Positions 8,171 to 17,508 of a stretch of DNA of 64,000 bases are shown one piece after another; positions within the stretch are counted from its first letter, which is position 1, and each line of letters starts with the position of its first letter. The translations under genes and the position numbers were made by a program. This stretch comes from Massilia forsythiae (GTDB taxonomy: Bacteria; Pseudomonadota; Gammaproteobacteria; Burkholderiales; Burkholderiaceae_D), in contig NZ_CP051685.1 in NCBI RefSeq assembly GCF_012849555.1, forward strand, positions 3,844,001 to 3,908,000, given 5' to 3'. The notes beneath the pieces were generated by a model. It was not told the DNA's origin, did no database searches, and saw nothing but the letters and a program-made list of their open reading frames with translations.

Positions 8171-8719
8171 ATGACAAGGAAAAAGATTCTCGGCTCCCGC
8201 GTCAAGCGCCTGCTGTCGGGCGTGTCCGACCATGGCCGGCGCCACCTGGTCGAGGTCGAGACCGACCTGGTGCAGACCAACCTGCTGCTCGAGGAGGCGA
8301 TCGTCAAGCTGACCGCCAGCTTCATGGCGATCCACCAGGCGGTGGAGACGCGCCAGGACGCGATCGACCGCCTGCTGGCGGGCGCCGCACCGAGCGCCGA
8401 CGATGTCGCCGCGCTGGGCGGCATGTCCGCCGAGATCGCGCGCCACGTGAACGGCGCCGTCACCGGCATGCAGTTCCAGGACATGACCAGCCAGCTGCTC
8501 GACCGCACGCTGCGCCGCGTGAGCGGCCTGCGCGCCTTCCTGGCGACGCTGAACGCGCACGGCGCCGGCATCGTGCCCGAGAGCGACAGCGAGGAAATCG
8601 TCGAGCGCCTGGGGCAGGTCGGCAGCGCGCTGGCGCTGCAGTCGATCGCGCTGCGCGGCATGCTGCGCAAGTCGGTGGAACAGCGGCAACTGGAAAGCGG
8701 GGATGTGGAGTTGTTCTAA
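8171..8719 (+). CDS. CheZ-like putative CheY-P phosphatase
   Basis: A 182-residue, mostly helical protein. Its motif VTGMQFQDMTSQLLDRTLRR places Asp104 and Gln108 in the same DxxxQ arrangement as the catalytic Asp/Gln of CheZ (FQDLTGQ). The rest of the protein is shorter and unlike canonical CheZ, and it lacks the CheZ C-terminal CheY-tethering peptide. It sits between motB and cheY in the chemotaxis block, while a normal cheZ lies near the end. The motif and context support phosphatase or CheY-binding activity, but this has not been shown for this protein. It could also be a CheZ-related scaffold. Confidence 0.6.
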   Translation: MTRKKILGSRVKRLLSGVSDHGRRHLVEVETDLVQTNLLLEEAIVKLTASFMAIHQAVETRQDAIDRLLAGAAPSADDVAALGGMSAEIARHVNGAVTGMQFQDMTSQLLDRTLRRVSGLRAFLATLNAHGAGIVPESDSEEIVERLGQVGSALALQSIALRGMLRKSVEQRQLESGDVELF

Positions 8720-8729
8720 TTTATGTTAT

Positions 8730-8768
8730 GGGGTCGGTGCCCGGTTCACTCGGGTGGGCTCTGACCTC
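8730..8768. repeat. Imperfect hairpin repeat, copy 1
   Basis: Arms GGGGTCGGTGCCC (8730-8742) and GGGCTCTGACCTC (8756-8768) pair at 12 of 13 positions, counting G-T pairs. It lies just after the CheZ-like gene and may stabilise or terminate its transcript. Confidence 0.55.
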
Positions 8769-8805
8769 ATCTGATCAAGACGGGCTAGGCCTGTGGCTGA
8801 ACACC

Positions 8806-8844
8806 GGGGTCGGAGCCCTGAAGGAAAAACCGGGCGCTGACCCC
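8806..8844. repeat. Imperfect hairpin repeat, copy 2
   Basis: Arms GGGGTCGGAGCCC (8806-8818) and GGGCGCTGACCCC (8832-8844) pair at 12 of 13 positions. It is closely related to copy 1, 76 bp upstream, and ends 14 bases before the cheY start, so it may influence cheY translation or separate the two halves of the operon. Confidence 0.6.
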
Positions 8845-8858
8845 TAGGAGTAAAAAAA

Positions 8859-9224
8859 ATGGCAAAAACAATTCTCGCGGTCGACGATTCGAGCTCGCTG
8901 CGCCAGATGGTGGCGTTCAGCCTGAAGGCGGCCGGCTACCAGGTGGTGGAGGCGGTCGACGGCCAGGATGGGCTGGACAAGGCGCGCCAGCAGACCGTCG
9001 ACCTGGTCCTGACCGACCAGAACATGCCGAAGATGGATGGCCTCACGCTGATCAAGTCGCTGCGCGGCATGCCGGCCTATGCCAAGGTGCCGATCCTGAT
9101 GCTGACCACCGAATCGTCCGACGAGATGAAGGCCAGGGGCCGCGCCGCCGGCGCCAACGGCTGGCTGGTCAAGCCCTTCGATCCGCAGCGCCTGATCGAG
9201 GTCGTCAAGAAGGTCATTGGATAA
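8859..9224 (+). CDS. cheY: Single-domain response regulator, CheY type (first copy)
   Basis: A 121-residue receiver domain with the acidic pair Asp9/Asp10, phospho-acceptor Asp53 (LTDQNMPKMDG), Thr83 and Lys105 (LVKPFD). There is no output domain. It is transcribed with cheA, 22 bp downstream, and is probably a phosphorylation target of CheA. Trp102 replaces the usual Tyr/Phe of the switch position, unlike the second CheY at 14769. It could therefore be a phosphate sink or adaptor rather than the FliM-binding regulator. AGGAG precedes the ATG. Confidence 0.92.
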   Translation: MAKTILAVDDSSSLRQMVAFSLKAAGYQVVEAVDGQDGLDKARQQTVDLVLTDQNMPKMDGLTLIKSLRGMPAYAKVPILMLTTESSDEMKARGRAAGANGWLVKPFDPQRLIEVVKKVIG

Positions 9225-9246
9225 CAGGGTCACCACGGGAAGCACC

Positions 9247-11421
9247 ATGAGCATCGACATCAGCCAGTTCTACCAGGTCTTTTTCGACGAGGCGGAAGAA
9301 CTCCTCGCCGAGAAGGAGCGTCTGCTGCTGGCCGTCGATCCCGCCGCGCCCGACGCGGAAGACCTGAACGCGATCTTCCGCACCGCCCATTCGATCAAGG
9401 GCGGCGCCTCGACCTTCGGCCTGAACGACATGAGCGAAGTGACCCACGTGCTGGAGTCGCTGCTCGACCGCATCCGCAAGGGCGAGATGGCGCTCACCGC
9501 GCAGCACGTGGACGCCTTCCTGTCGGCCAAGGACATCCTCAAGATGCAGCTCGACGGCCACCGCCACGGCGCCGCCGTCGACCAGGATGCCGTCGCCAAC
9601 GTGCGCATGGTGCTGCACGACCTGTCGCAGGGCGTGGTGCCGGTGCACCACGCCACCGTGCCGTCGTTCCTGCATGCCGAGCACAAGCAGGCCGTGGCCG
9701 AAGGCGCGCACCGCTACAAGATCGAACTGCCCGACCTGCCGCAGCGCGATGTGAACGCGCTGGTCGACGAACTCGGGCTGATGGGACGGGTGTCGGTGGT
9801 GCCGCTCGCGGGCGGACGCAGCGCGCTGGTCATCACCACCCACGAAAGCCTGGACGACATCGTCGCCATCTGCTCGTTCGTGCTCGATCCGGACGACCTC
9901 AAGGTGTTCGAGGCGCCGCCCTTGACGCCCGAGCAACGCGCCATCGAGGCTGCCGAACGCGCCCGCATCGAGGACGCGCAGGGCTACGGCTTCTTCGACC
10001 CGGTCGAGCCCGATGCCGGCGCCGCCGCACATGCGGCCGAACCGTCCGACGACGAGCGCGGCTACGGCTTCTTCCAGCCGATCGAGCAGATCCGGCGCGA
10101 GGCCGGCATCGCCGATGTGCCGCAAGAGGCGGCGAAGGCGGCGTCCGCACAGGCGCGCGCCGAGGCGCAGGAAGCCGAAGCGCTCGAGAAAAAGGCGGCG
10201 AAGAAGGCGGCGGAAGCGGCCCATGCGCACGCCGAAGCGGGCTCGATCCGCGTGTCGATCGAAAAGGTCGACCAGCTGATCAACCTGGTCGGCGAGATGG
10301 TGATCACGCAAGCCATGATCGAGCAGAGAAGCGACGGCCTCGACCCGATGCTGCACGAGCGCCTGCTGCAATCGGTGTCGCAGCTGACCCGCAACACGCG
10401 CGCGCTGCAGGAAGCGGTGATGTCGATCCGCATGATGCCGATGGATTTCGTGTTCTCGCGCTTTCCGCGCATGGTGCGCGACCTGGCCGGCAAGCTGGGC
10501 AAGAAGGTCGACTTCATCACCCACGGCGCGGCCACCGAACTGGACAAGGGCCTGATCGAGCGCATCGTCGATCCGCTGACGCACCTGGTGCGCAACAGCA
10601 TCGACCACGGCATCGAACTGCCGGCCGCGCGCGTCAAGGCCGGCAAGTCGGAGTCGGGGCGCCTGTTCCTGTCGGCCGCGCACCAGGGCGGCAACATCGT
10701 GATCGAGGTGGCTGACGACGGCGCCGGCCTGAACCGCGAAAAGATCCTGGCCAAGGCCGCCGCCAACGGCTTGCCGGTATCGAACGCCATGAGCGATGCC
10801 GAGGTCTGGCAGCTGATCTTCGCGCCCGGCTTCTCGACCGCGGAAATCGTCACCGACGTCTCCGGGCGCGGGGTCGGCATGGACGTCGTCAAGCGCAACA
10901 TCACGGCGCTGGGCGGCAGCATCGACATCCGCTCGGCCCAGGGCTTCGGCACCACCATCCTGATCTCGCTGCCGCTGACGCTGGCGATCCTGGACGGCAT
11001 GTCGATCCGCTGCGGCGACGAGATCTACATCCTGCCGCTGGGCTTCGTGGTCGAGTCGCTGCAGCCTTTGCCCTCCGACGTCAAGGAGATCGCCGGCCAG
11101 GGCCGCGTGGTCAAGGTGCGCGGCGAGTACCTGCCGCTGATCCCGCTGCACCAGATGTTCAACATCGAGCCGCACTGCACCGACCCCACCGAGGGCATCC
11201 TGGTGATCCTCGAGACCGAAGGGCGCAAGGCCGCGCTGTTCGTCGACGAGCTGGTCGGCCAGCAGCAGGTGGTGGTGAAGAACCTCGAATCGAATTACCG
11301 CAAGGTGGCCGGCATCTCCGGCGCCACCATCCTGGGCGACGGCGGCGTGGCCCTGATCCTGGACGTGGCCGCGCTGCTGCGCTCGGCCCGCCAGCTGACC
11401 GACGACGCCGTCACCCTGTAA
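9247..11421 (+). CDS. cheA: Chemotaxis histidine kinase CheA
   Basis: A 724-residue CheA from the ATG at 9247; the frame is open 10 codons further upstream without a better start. The P1 domain has [12 protein letters not shown] with phospho-acceptor His48. A lysine/alanine-rich linker precedes the dimerisation domain around residues 320-345. The ATP-binding domain shows [11 protein letters not shown] (N box), VADDGAGLN (G1) and [10 protein letters not shown] (G2). The C-terminal CheW-like domain ends the protein. It phosphorylates CheY and CheB in response to receptor arrays and is co-transcribed with cheW. Confidence 0.97.
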   Translation: MSIDISQFYQVFFDEAEELLAEKERLLLAVDPAAPDAEDLNAIFRTAHSIKGGASTFGLNDMSEVTHVLESLLDRIRKGEMALTAQHVDAFLSAKDILKMQLDGHRHGAAVDQDAVANVRMVLHDLSQGVVPVHHATVPSFLHAEHKQAVAEGAHRYKIELPDLPQRDVNALVDELGLMGRVSVVPLAGGRSALVITTHESLDDIVAICSFVLDPDDLKVFEAPPLTPEQRAIEAAERARIEDAQGYGFFDPVEPDAGAAAHAAEPSDDERGYGFFQPIEQIRREAGIADVPQEAAKAASAQARAEAQEAEALEKKAAKKAAEAAHAHAEAGSIRVSIEKVDQLINLVGEMVITQAMIEQRSDGLDPMLHERLLQSVSQLTRNTRALQEAVMSIRMMPMDFVFSRFPRMVRDLAGKLGKKVDFITHGAATELDKGLIERIVDPLTHLVRNSIDHGIELPAARVKAGKSESGRLFLSAAHQGGNIVIEVADDGAGLNREKILAKAAANGLPVSNAMSDAEVWQLIFAPGFSTAEIVTDVSGRGVGMDVVKRNITALGGSIDIRSAQGFGTTILISLPLTLAILDGMSIRCGDEIYILPLGFVVESLQPLPSDVKEIAGQGRVVKVRGEYLPLIPLHQMFNIEPHCTDPTEGILVILETEGRKAALFVDELVGQQQVVVKNLESNYRKVAGISGATILGDGGVALILDVAALLRSARQLTDDAVTL

Positions 11422-11455
11422 CCGAACAACCTCAACTCATCCATTGGGAACCGAC

Positions 11456-11950
11456 ATGTCCACACATCTGACCATCAAGAACGACGCCCACGACGGCAGC
11501 GGCAGCGAATACCTGGCCTTCACCCTCGGCTCCGAGGAATACGGCATCGACATCCTGAAGGTGCAGGAAATCCGCGGCTACGAAGCCGTGACCCGCATCG
11601 CCAACGCGCCGGAATTCATCAAGGGCGTGATCAACCTGCGCGGCATCATCATCCCGGTGGTCGACATGCGCATCAAGTTCAAGCTCGGCACCCCGACCTA
11701 CGACCAGTTCACGGTCGTGATCATCCTGAACATCGGCGGGCGCATCATGGGCATGGTGGTCGACAGCGTGTCCGACGTGACCACGCTGACCCCGGACCAG
11801 ATCAAGCCGGCGCCGGACATGGGCAGCGCCTTCAGCGCCGACTACCTGGTCGGGCTGGGCACCGTCGACGAGCGCATGCTGATCCTGATCGACATCGACA
11901 AGCTGATGTCGTCCAGCGAGATGGGCCTGATCGACAAGATGGCGGCGTAA
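11456..11950 (+). CDS. cheW: Chemotaxis coupling protein CheW
   Basis: A 164-residue CheW domain protein ([50 protein letters not shown]). It links receptors to CheA. The ATG at 11456 is chosen over an in-frame TTG at 11444 because TTGGGAA provides a ribosome-binding region just upstream. It lies 34 bp after cheA and 67 bp before cheR. Confidence 0.95.
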   Translation: MSTHLTIKNDAHDGSGSEYLAFTLGSEEYGIDILKVQEIRGYEAVTRIANAPEFIKGVINLRGIIIPVVDMRIKFKLGTPTYDQFTVVIILNIGGRIMGMVVDSVSDVTTLTPDQIKPAPDMGSAFSADYLVGLGTVDERMLILIDIDKLMSSSEMGLIDKMAA

Positions 11951-12017
11951 GCACCCGACGCGGCGCAACACAGCGCGCGCCGTACGGCGTGCGCATAACG
12001 AGAGACAGAGGTAAAAC

Positions 12018-12869
12018 GTGCCGCTGACAAGCAAGCAGGAAACCGGCAAGGAATTCGAATTCACGCGCCACGACTTCGAGCGCGTGCGCGGGCTGATCTA
12101 CCAGCGCGCCGGCATTTCGCTGGCCGACAGCAAGCAGGAAATGGTCTACAGCCGCCTGGCGCGCCGCCTGCGCGCCACCGGCATCGCCTCGTTCGCGACC
12201 TACCTGGACGGCCTGGAAGGCGGCCACATGGGCGGCGAGTGGGAATCGTTCACCAACGCGCTCACCACCAACCTGACCTCGTTCTTCCGCGAGGCCCATC
12301 ACTTCCCGCTGCTGGCCGAGCATGCGTCCAGGGCGCGCCGCGACAAAGCGGCGCCGTTCACCGTCTGGTGCTCGGCCAGTTCCACCGGCGAAGAGCCGTA
12401 CTCGATCGCGATGACGCTGTGCGAAGCCTTCGGCAGCGCCACGCCGCCCGTGCAGATCGTCGCCACCGACATCGACACCAACGTGCTGGCCACGGCCGCC
12501 GCCGGCGTGTATCCGATGGAGCGCGTCGACAAGCTGGAGCCGGAACGCCTGCGCCGCTTCTTCCTGAAGGGGAAGGGCGCCCAGCAGGGCATGGTGCGGG
12601 TGCGCCCGGAACTGCGCAACCTGGTCAGCTTCCGCCAGCTGAACCTGCTGGCCGACGGCTGGGACGTGAAGGGGCCGTACGACGCGATCTTTTGCCGCAA
12701 CGTGATGATCTACTTCGACAAGGCCACCCAGCGCAAGATCCTGTCGCGCTTCGTGCCGCTGATGAAGCCGGATGCGCTGCTGTTCGCCGGGCACTCGGAG
12801 AACTTCCTGTATGTGTCCGACGCGCTGCGCCTGCGCGGCAAGACGGTGTACGAACTGGCCCAGGCCTAG
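12018..12869 (+). CDS. cheR: Chemoreceptor methyltransferase CheR
   Basis: A 283-residue CheR. The N-terminal helical domain (DFERVRGLIYQRAGISLADS) is followed by the SAM-binding domain with VWCSASSTGEEPYSIAM, IVATDIDTNVLATA and PYDAIFCRNVMIYFD. It methylates glutamates on chemoreceptors. The start is a GTG preceded by an AGAGGTAAAA stretch. Together with CheB and CheD, encoded directly downstream, it sets receptor adaptation. No receptor gene is present in the window. Confidence 0.96.
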   Translation: MPLTSKQETGKEFEFTRHDFERVRGLIYQRAGISLADSKQEMVYSRLARRLRATGIASFATYLDGLEGGHMGGEWESFTNALTTNLTSFFREAHHFPLLAEHASRARRDKAAPFTVWCSASSTGEEPYSIAMTLCEAFGSATPPVQIVATDIDTNVLATAAAGVYPMERVDKLEPERLRRFFLKGKGAQQGMVRVRPELRNLVSFRQLNLLADGWDVKGPYDAIFCRNVMIYFDKATQRKILSRFVPLMKPDALLFAGHSENFLYVSDALRLRGKTVYELAQA

Positions 12870-12885
12870 GCGGGATGAACCACGC

Positions 12886-13488
12886 ATGGACAATACCCAT
12901 TTTGCCACCAACGTCTACTACGACCGCACCTTCGATTGCGACGCCGCCAAGATCCTGCCGGGCGAGTACTACTACACCGCCAAGGACATGCTGATCGTGA
13001 CCGTGCTCGGCTCCTGCGTGTCGGCCTGCATCCGCGACCGTACCAAGGGCCTGGGCGGGATGAACCACTTCATGCTGCCCGACGGCGGCGGCGAGGCCGG
13101 CAGTCCGGTCTCGGCCTCGATGCGCTACGGCACCTATGCGATGGAAGTGCTGATCAACGATTTGCTGAAAGCGGGCGCGCGGCGCGAACACCTGGAAGCC
13201 AAGGTGTTCGGCGGCGGCGCCGTGCTGCGCGGCTTTTCGGCGATGAACGTGGGCGAGCGCAACGCCGCCTTCGTGATGCGCTTCCTGAAGACCGAGCGCA
13301 TCCCGGTGGTGGCCGAGGACCTCAACGACATCTACCCGAGAAAAGTGTATTTTTTTCCGCGCAGCGGCCGCGTGCTGGTCAAGAAGCTGATGCAGACCCA
13401 CAACGACACGCTGGCCAAGCGCGAATCCGACTACGCCAGCCGCCTCAAGGTGGCGCCGGTGGGCGGCGACGTCGACCTGTTCCAATAA
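12886..13488 (+). CDS. cheD: Chemoreceptor glutamine deamidase CheD
   Basis: A 200-residue CheD from the ATG at 12886. VLGSCVSACIRD contains the catalytic Cys44 and GGMNHFMLP the catalytic His61. It deamidates glutamine residues of chemoreceptors before methylation. It is longer at both ends than the minimal family core. It begins 16 bp after the cheR stop and is followed by cheB after 30 bp. Confidence 0.95.
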   Translation: MDNTHFATNVYYDRTFDCDAAKILPGEYYYTAKDMLIVTVLGSCVSACIRDRTKGLGGMNHFMLPDGGGEAGSPVSASMRYGTYAMEVLINDLLKAGARREHLEAKVFGGGAVLRGFSAMNVGERNAAFVMRFLKTERIPVVAEDLNDIYPRKVYFFPRSGRVLVKKLMQTHNDTLAKRESDYASRLKVAPVGGDVDLFQ

Positions 13489-13518
13489 TAAAATCCGCTT
13501 GAGAGAAAGGCTCGCAGG

Positions 13519-14607
13519 ATGAACACGACCAACAAGATCAAGGTGGCGATCGTCGACGACTCGGCCCTGATCCGCAGCGTGATGACCGAGATCGTCAATT
13601 CCCAGCCCGACATGGAAGTGGCCGGGGTCGCCCCCGACCCGCTGGTGGCGCGTGAACTGATCAAGCGCACCAATCCCGACGTGCTCACGCTCGACGTCGA
13701 GATGCCGAAGATGGACGGCCTCGATTTCCTCGAGCGCCTGATGCGCCTGCGGCCGATGCCGGTGCTGATGGTGTCCTCGCTGACCGAGCGCGGGTCCGAG
13801 ATCACGATGCGCGCGCTGGAATTGGGCGCGGTCGACTTCGTCACCAAGCCGAAGATCTCGATCCAGTCCGGCATGCGCGAATACACCGAACTGATCACCG
13901 ACAAGATCCGCGCCGCCGCGCGCGCGCGCATCCGGCCGCGCAGCCTGCATGCGCCGGGCGCCGGCACCGGGACGGGAACCGCGATGCCGGTGCTGCGCGC
14001 GCCGCTGAACTCGTCGGAAAAGCTGATCATCATCGGCGCTTCCACCGGCGGCACCGAGGCGATCCGCGAATTCCTGATGCAGATGCCGTCCGACTGTCCG
14101 GGCATCCTGATCGCCCAGCACATGCCGGAAGGTTTTACCAGCTCGTTCGCGCGCCGCCTCGATTCGCTGTGCAAGATCAGCGTGTGCGAATCGCAGGGCA
14201 ACGAACGGGTGCTGCCGGGCCATGCCTACATCGCCCCCGGCCATTCGCACCTGCTGCTGACGCGTTCCGGCGCCAACTACATGACCCGCATCGAGCAGAG
14301 CGAGCCGGTCAACCGCCACCGTCCGTCGGTGGACGTGCTGTTCCGTTCGGCGGCCCAGGCCGCCGGCAAGAACGCGGTCGGGGTGATCCTGACCGGCATG
14401 GGCAAGGACGGCGCACAAGGGATGCTGGAGATGAAGGGGGCGGGAGCGTACAATTTCGCCCAGGACGAAGCTTCGTGCGTGGTGTTCGGCATGCCGCGCG
14501 AAGCGATCGCCATCGGCGCCGCCCACGAAATCGCGCCCTTGCAGGCCTTGCCGGGACTGGTTCTTGGCCATCTTGCAACGCATGGGGGGCGGGCGTTGCG
14601 TGTTTGA
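13519..14607 (+). CDS. cheB: Chemoreceptor methylesterase/glutaminase CheB
   Basis: A 362-residue response regulator. The receiver domain has Asp13/Asp14 and phospho-acceptor Asp59 ([12 protein letters not shown]). After a linker at about residues 140-165, the methylesterase domain shows [10 protein letters not shown] (catalytic Ser), QHMPEGFT (His) and LTGMGKDGA (Asp). CheA-P activates it to remove receptor methyl groups. It is the last of the cheAWRDB run before a 161-bp gap. Confidence 0.97.
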   Translation: MNTTNKIKVAIVDDSALIRSVMTEIVNSQPDMEVAGVAPDPLVARELIKRTNPDVLTLDVEMPKMDGLDFLERLMRLRPMPVLMVSSLTERGSEITMRALELGAVDFVTKPKISIQSGMREYTELITDKIRAAARARIRPRSLHAPGAGTGTGTAMPVLRAPLNSSEKLIIIGASTGGTEAIREFLMQMPSDCPGILIAQHMPEGFTSSFARRLDSLCKISVCESQGNERVLPGHAYIAPGHSHLLLTRSGANYMTRIEQSEPVNRHRPSVDVLFRSAAQAAGKNAVGVILTGMGKDGAQGMLEMKGAGAYNFAQDEASCVVFGMPREAIAIGAAHEIAPLQALPGLVLGHLATHGGRALRV

Positions 14608-14768
14608 TCCGAACCGGTTGCTTTCACTGTAGTTTTATCGCCGTACGGCAACAAAAATGCTATGCTAAGGCCTGTTAAGCAGTGCCGAACCCTACCAACA
14701 TCACGGGGTCCCGCAAACCGCCCGCGGCCGGGATGCCTTATCAGAATACAGAAACAACGGAGTAATTC

Positions 14769-15164
14769 ATGGCTGATCCAAAGATGCGTTTTTTGGTTGT
14801 TGACGACTTCTCGACGATGCGCCGTATCGTCCGGAACCTGCTGAAGGAACTGGGCTACGCCAACGTCGACGAAGCCGAAGACGGCGTGATGGCGCTGGCC
14901 AAGCTGCGCAGCGAACAGTTCGATTTCGTGGTGTCGGACTGGAACATGCCGAACATGGACGGCCTGACCATGTTGCAGAACATCCGCGCCGATCCCGCGC
15001 TGGCCAAGCTGCCGGTGCTGATGGTGACCGCCGAGGCCAAGAAGGAAAACATCATCGCGGCGGCCCAGGCCGGCGCCAATGGCTATGTCGTCAAGCCGTT
15101 CACCGCGGCCACGCTGGACGAGAAGCTGAACAAGATCTTCGAAAAGATGGAAAAGGCTGCCTGA
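14769..15164 (+). CDS. cheY: Chemotaxis response regulator CheY (second copy)
   Basis: A 131-residue CheY with residue positions identical to the E. coli protein: Asp12, Asp13, phospho-acceptor Asp57, Thr87, Tyr106 and Lys109. This makes it the likely FliM-binding regulator that controls rotation. AACGGAG precedes the ATG. It is adjacent to cheZ, with 1 bp between stop and start. A 161-bp gap upstream separates it from cheB and contains a TATGCT -10-like hexamer at 14661-14666 without a convincing -35, so its own promoter is only possible. Confidence 0.96.
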   Translation: MADPKMRFLVVDDFSTMRRIVRNLLKELGYANVDEAEDGVMALAKLRSEQFDFVVSDWNMPNMDGLTMLQNIRADPALAKLPVLMVTAEAKKENIIAAAQAGANGYVVKPFTAATLDEKLNKIFEKMEKAA

Positions 15165-15165
15165 C

Positions 15166-15843
15166 ATGAATGCGCACATCGCTGGCCAGGTTGCAGAGGT
15201 GGCGGCCGTCGACGCCGCGGCGGTCGAACCCGGTGCGCACGACGAGGTGCTCAGCCGCATCGGCCACATGACGCGCGCGCTGCACGAGAACCTGCGCGGT
15301 CTGGGCCTGGACAAGCTGATCGAAAAGGCCGCCAGCGACATCCCCGACGCGCGCGACCGCCTCGACTACGTGGCGCGCCTGTCGGAACAGGCCGCCAAGC
15401 GCGTGCTGGACGCCACCGACGCCGCCAATCCGCTGCAGGACGGCATCGACGCCTCGGCCACCGACCTGTCCCGGTCCTGGCAGGCGCTGCTGGCTGCGCC
15501 GGCTGGCGACGACGCTGCCTGGCGCGCGCTGGCCGAGCGTACCGTGGCCAGCCTGGACGTCGCGCGTACGTCGGCCGGCGCCACCAAGGGCCACCTGATG
15601 GACATCATGATGGCCCAGGACTTCCAGGACCTGACCGGCCAGGTGATCAAGCGCATCACCGGCATCGCCCAGAACCTGGAAAAGCAACTGGTGCAGGTGC
15701 TGGTCGACTTCGCGCCGGAAGAGATCAAGCGCGAGCTGGACAATGGCTTGCTGAACGGGCCGCAGATCAAGCCGCAGGGCAATACCGAGGTGGTGGCGGA
15801 CCAGGGGCAGGTGGATGACCTGCTCGACAGCTTGGGTTTTTGA
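15166..15843 (+). CDS. cheZ: CheY-P phosphatase CheZ
   Basis: A 225-residue CheZ. The catalytic helix reads MMAQDFQDLTGQVIKRITGI with Asp155 and Gln159, equivalent to the two residues that catalyse CheY-P hydrolysis. The C-terminus QVDDLLDSLGF is the conserved CheY-tethering peptide. It starts 1 bp after the cheY stop, consistent with translational coupling. Together with the shorter CheZ-like protein at 8171, this gives the operon two proteins with the DxxxQ motif. Confidence 0.96.
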   Translation: MNAHIAGQVAEVAAVDAAAVEPGAHDEVLSRIGHMTRALHENLRGLGLDKLIEKAASDIPDARDRLDYVARLSEQAAKRVLDATDAANPLQDGIDASATDLSRSWQALLAAPAGDDAAWRALAERTVASLDVARTSAGATKGHLMDIMMAQDFQDLTGQVIKRITGIAQNLEKQLVQVLVDFAPEEIKRELDNGLLNGPQIKPQGNTEVVADQGQVDDLLDSLGF

Positions 15844-15889
15844 AGCGGTCGAGTCATCCGCGTCGATAATGTAAGCGCAACATGATGCA

Positions 15890-16029
15890 CGTCGTCCCCG
15901 GCCTGGGCGGCCCCCTTGGCGGGGACCCATGCTGCGCCTCCAAAGCTGCTGTCCTAGCAAAACCGTGACGGTTTCAACGTTAGCGAATTCTGGTACTCAG
16001 TATGGGTCCCCGCCTTCGCGGGGACGACG
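15890..16029. repeat. REPIN-like inverted repeat element, copy 1
   Basis: The left end reads CGTCGTCCCCG and GGGGACCCATGCTG. The right end reads TATGGGTCCCCG and CGGGGACGACGG, its inverted complement. Each end can form its own hairpin and they flank about 65 bp of unique DNA. The left end carries an extra C/G-rich stretch compared with the other two copies. It fills most of the gap between cheZ and the HDOD gene. Confidence 0.75.
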
Positions 16030-16131
16030 GGGTAACCGATCCACATGTATTGCCAGCAGCAAGCGGTGCCGCCCATCCGGCATCAAAAGTTTCACCCAGT
16101 CTCACCCATCGTCTCACCGGCGCCCAGACTC

Positions 16132-17337
16132 ATGCACCAGACCAATTTCATCGTCCGTGAACCCCTGCTCGATCCCAGGCAGCGCGTCATCGGCTACGAA
16201 CTGTCATGGCAGCAGCACGAACAGCAGGTCACCGACGCCGACCTGGAAGCGCTGGTCGGCTTCGTCGCCGGCCAGCTGGTCGACGAGGAGGGCGGCTGGC
16301 TGCTGCGCGACAAGCTGCTGTTCCTGGACGCGGTGCCGGCCATGCTGTCGCTGGACGCGCTGCATGCGCTGCCGCCGGAACGCACCGTGCTGTCGGTGCG
16401 CACGCGCGACCTGGCCAACGCCGATACCCGCGCCGCGGTGCAGGGCCTGCGCGCCGGCGGGGTCGGCATCTCGATCCGCGGCGTGAACCTCGACCTGCTG
16501 GGGCGCAACCTGGCGCCGCTGGCCTCGTTCGCCGAGGTGCGCTTCGCCGGCGCCGATGTCGCCGCCCAGGCCCGCACCTATGCCGCCGCCAAGCAATCCT
16601 CGCTGCGCCTGGTCGGGCGCCCGGTCGCCACCTGGGCCGAATTCGACGCCTGCGCCGCGCTCGGACTGGACTCGGTGGTCGGCAAGCTGCACCTGACACC
16701 GCGTCCCGGCAACCCGGTGAAGGGCATGAACCCGGCGCAGGCCATCATCCTGCAACTGATGCAGATGGTGCAGAACAACGAGGACGTGCCCAAGATCGAG
16801 GCCGTGCTCAAGCGCGACCCGGCGCTGATCTATAAGCTGCTGCGCTTCATCAATTCGGCCGGTTTCGGCGCCGGGCGCGAGATCCAGTCGCTGCGCCAGG
16901 CGATCGCCATGCTCGGCTACGCGCCGCTGTACCGCTGGCTGGTGCTGCTGCTGGCGACCGCCAGTTCCAGCGGCTATTCGCCGGTGCTGATGGAAACCGC
17001 GGTGGTGCGCGCGCGCCTGTGCGAGCTGCTCGGGCAGAAGAATTTGCCGCGCGGCGATGGCGAATACCTGTTCGTGGCCGGCATGTTCTCGCTGCTCGAC
17101 CGTTTACTGGGCTTGCCGATGCAGGAAGTGCTGGATGCGATCCAGCTGCCGGAGCCGGTGGTGCGCGCGCTGCTGGCGCGCGACGGCGTGTACGGACCCT
17201 ACCTGGCGCTGGCGGAGGCGTGCGAACTGAATTCCAACCTGGTGGCCTCGATGGCCGCCGCGCTCGGGATCGCGCCCTTGGCCGTCAACCAGGCGCACTT
17301 GTCGGCGCTGGCGTGGGCGCAGAACGTGGCCGCGTGA
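16132..17337 (+). CDS. HDOD domain protein with degenerate EAL domain (YuxH type)
   Basis: A 401-residue protein. Residues 1-190 resemble an EAL domain (NFIVREPLLDPRQRVIGYELSW) but the catalytic acidic residues are missing. Residues about 195-390 are an HDOD domain (EDVPKIEAVLKRDPALIYKLLRFINSAGF, AIAMLGYAPLYRWLVLL). Such proteins act in signalling rather than c-di-GMP hydrolysis. The start at 16132 (MHQTNFIVREPLLD) is chosen by family alignment; 29 further upstream codons lack similarity. It may be read through from the chemotaxis operon or separately, since a REPIN element intervenes. Confidence 0.85.
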   Translation: MHQTNFIVREPLLDPRQRVIGYELSWQQHEQQVTDADLEALVGFVAGQLVDEEGGWLLRDKLLFLDAVPAMLSLDALHALPPERTVLSVRTRDLANADTRAAVQGLRAGGVGISIRGVNLDLLGRNLAPLASFAEVRFAGADVAAQARTYAAAKQSSLRLVGRPVATWAEFDACAALGLDSVVGKLHLTPRPGNPVKGMNPAQAIILQLMQMVQNNEDVPKIEAVLKRDPALIYKLLRFINSAGFGAGREIQSLRQAIAMLGYAPLYRWLVLLLATASSSGYSPVLMETAVVRARLCELLGQKNLPRGDGEYLFVAGMFSLLDRLLGLPMQEVLDAIQLPEPVVRALLARDGVYGPYLALAEACELNSNLVASMAAALGIAPLAVNQAHLSALAWAQNVAA

Positions 17338-17354
17338 AACACCGTGGCACCGTT

Positions 17355-17440
17355 GGTAGGGTGGGCGGCTCCGCCGTCCACGCGTTCAACATGTGCATGC
17401 ATTGGTTGAACGCGTGGACGGGGGACCCGTCCACCCTACC
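17355..17440. repeat. GGTAGGGTGG palindromic element, copy 1
   Basis: An 86-bp near-palindrome: GGTAGGGTGGGCGG and GTCCACGCGTTCAAC on the left mirror GTTGAACGCGTGGAC and GTCCACCCTACC on the right. It lies between the convergent HDOD and ycgR genes. It shares its ends and the GCCGTCCACGC core with the element at 26805. Confidence 0.75.
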
Positions 17441-17453
17441 ATCGAACGTAAAA

Positions 17454-17473
17454 AACGGGCCGCGCGGCCCGTT
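17454..17473 (-). terminator. Intrinsic terminator for ycgR
   Basis: AACGGGCC-GCGC-GGCCCGTT forms an 8-bp stem. Read on the reverse strand it runs straight into TTTTTTAC, a good intrinsic terminator 35 bp after the ycgR stop. On the forward strand the following bases are only weakly T-rich. Confidence 0.8.
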
Positions 17474-17508
17474 GTCGTTTGTGCGCATGTCGCGGCCTCT
17501 GCCACCCA

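Noticed and set aside
16045-16131. N-terminal extension of the HDOD protein
   Set aside because: The extra 29 codons start near the REPIN element and show no family similarity, while the ATG at 16132 matches the conserved start of the domain.
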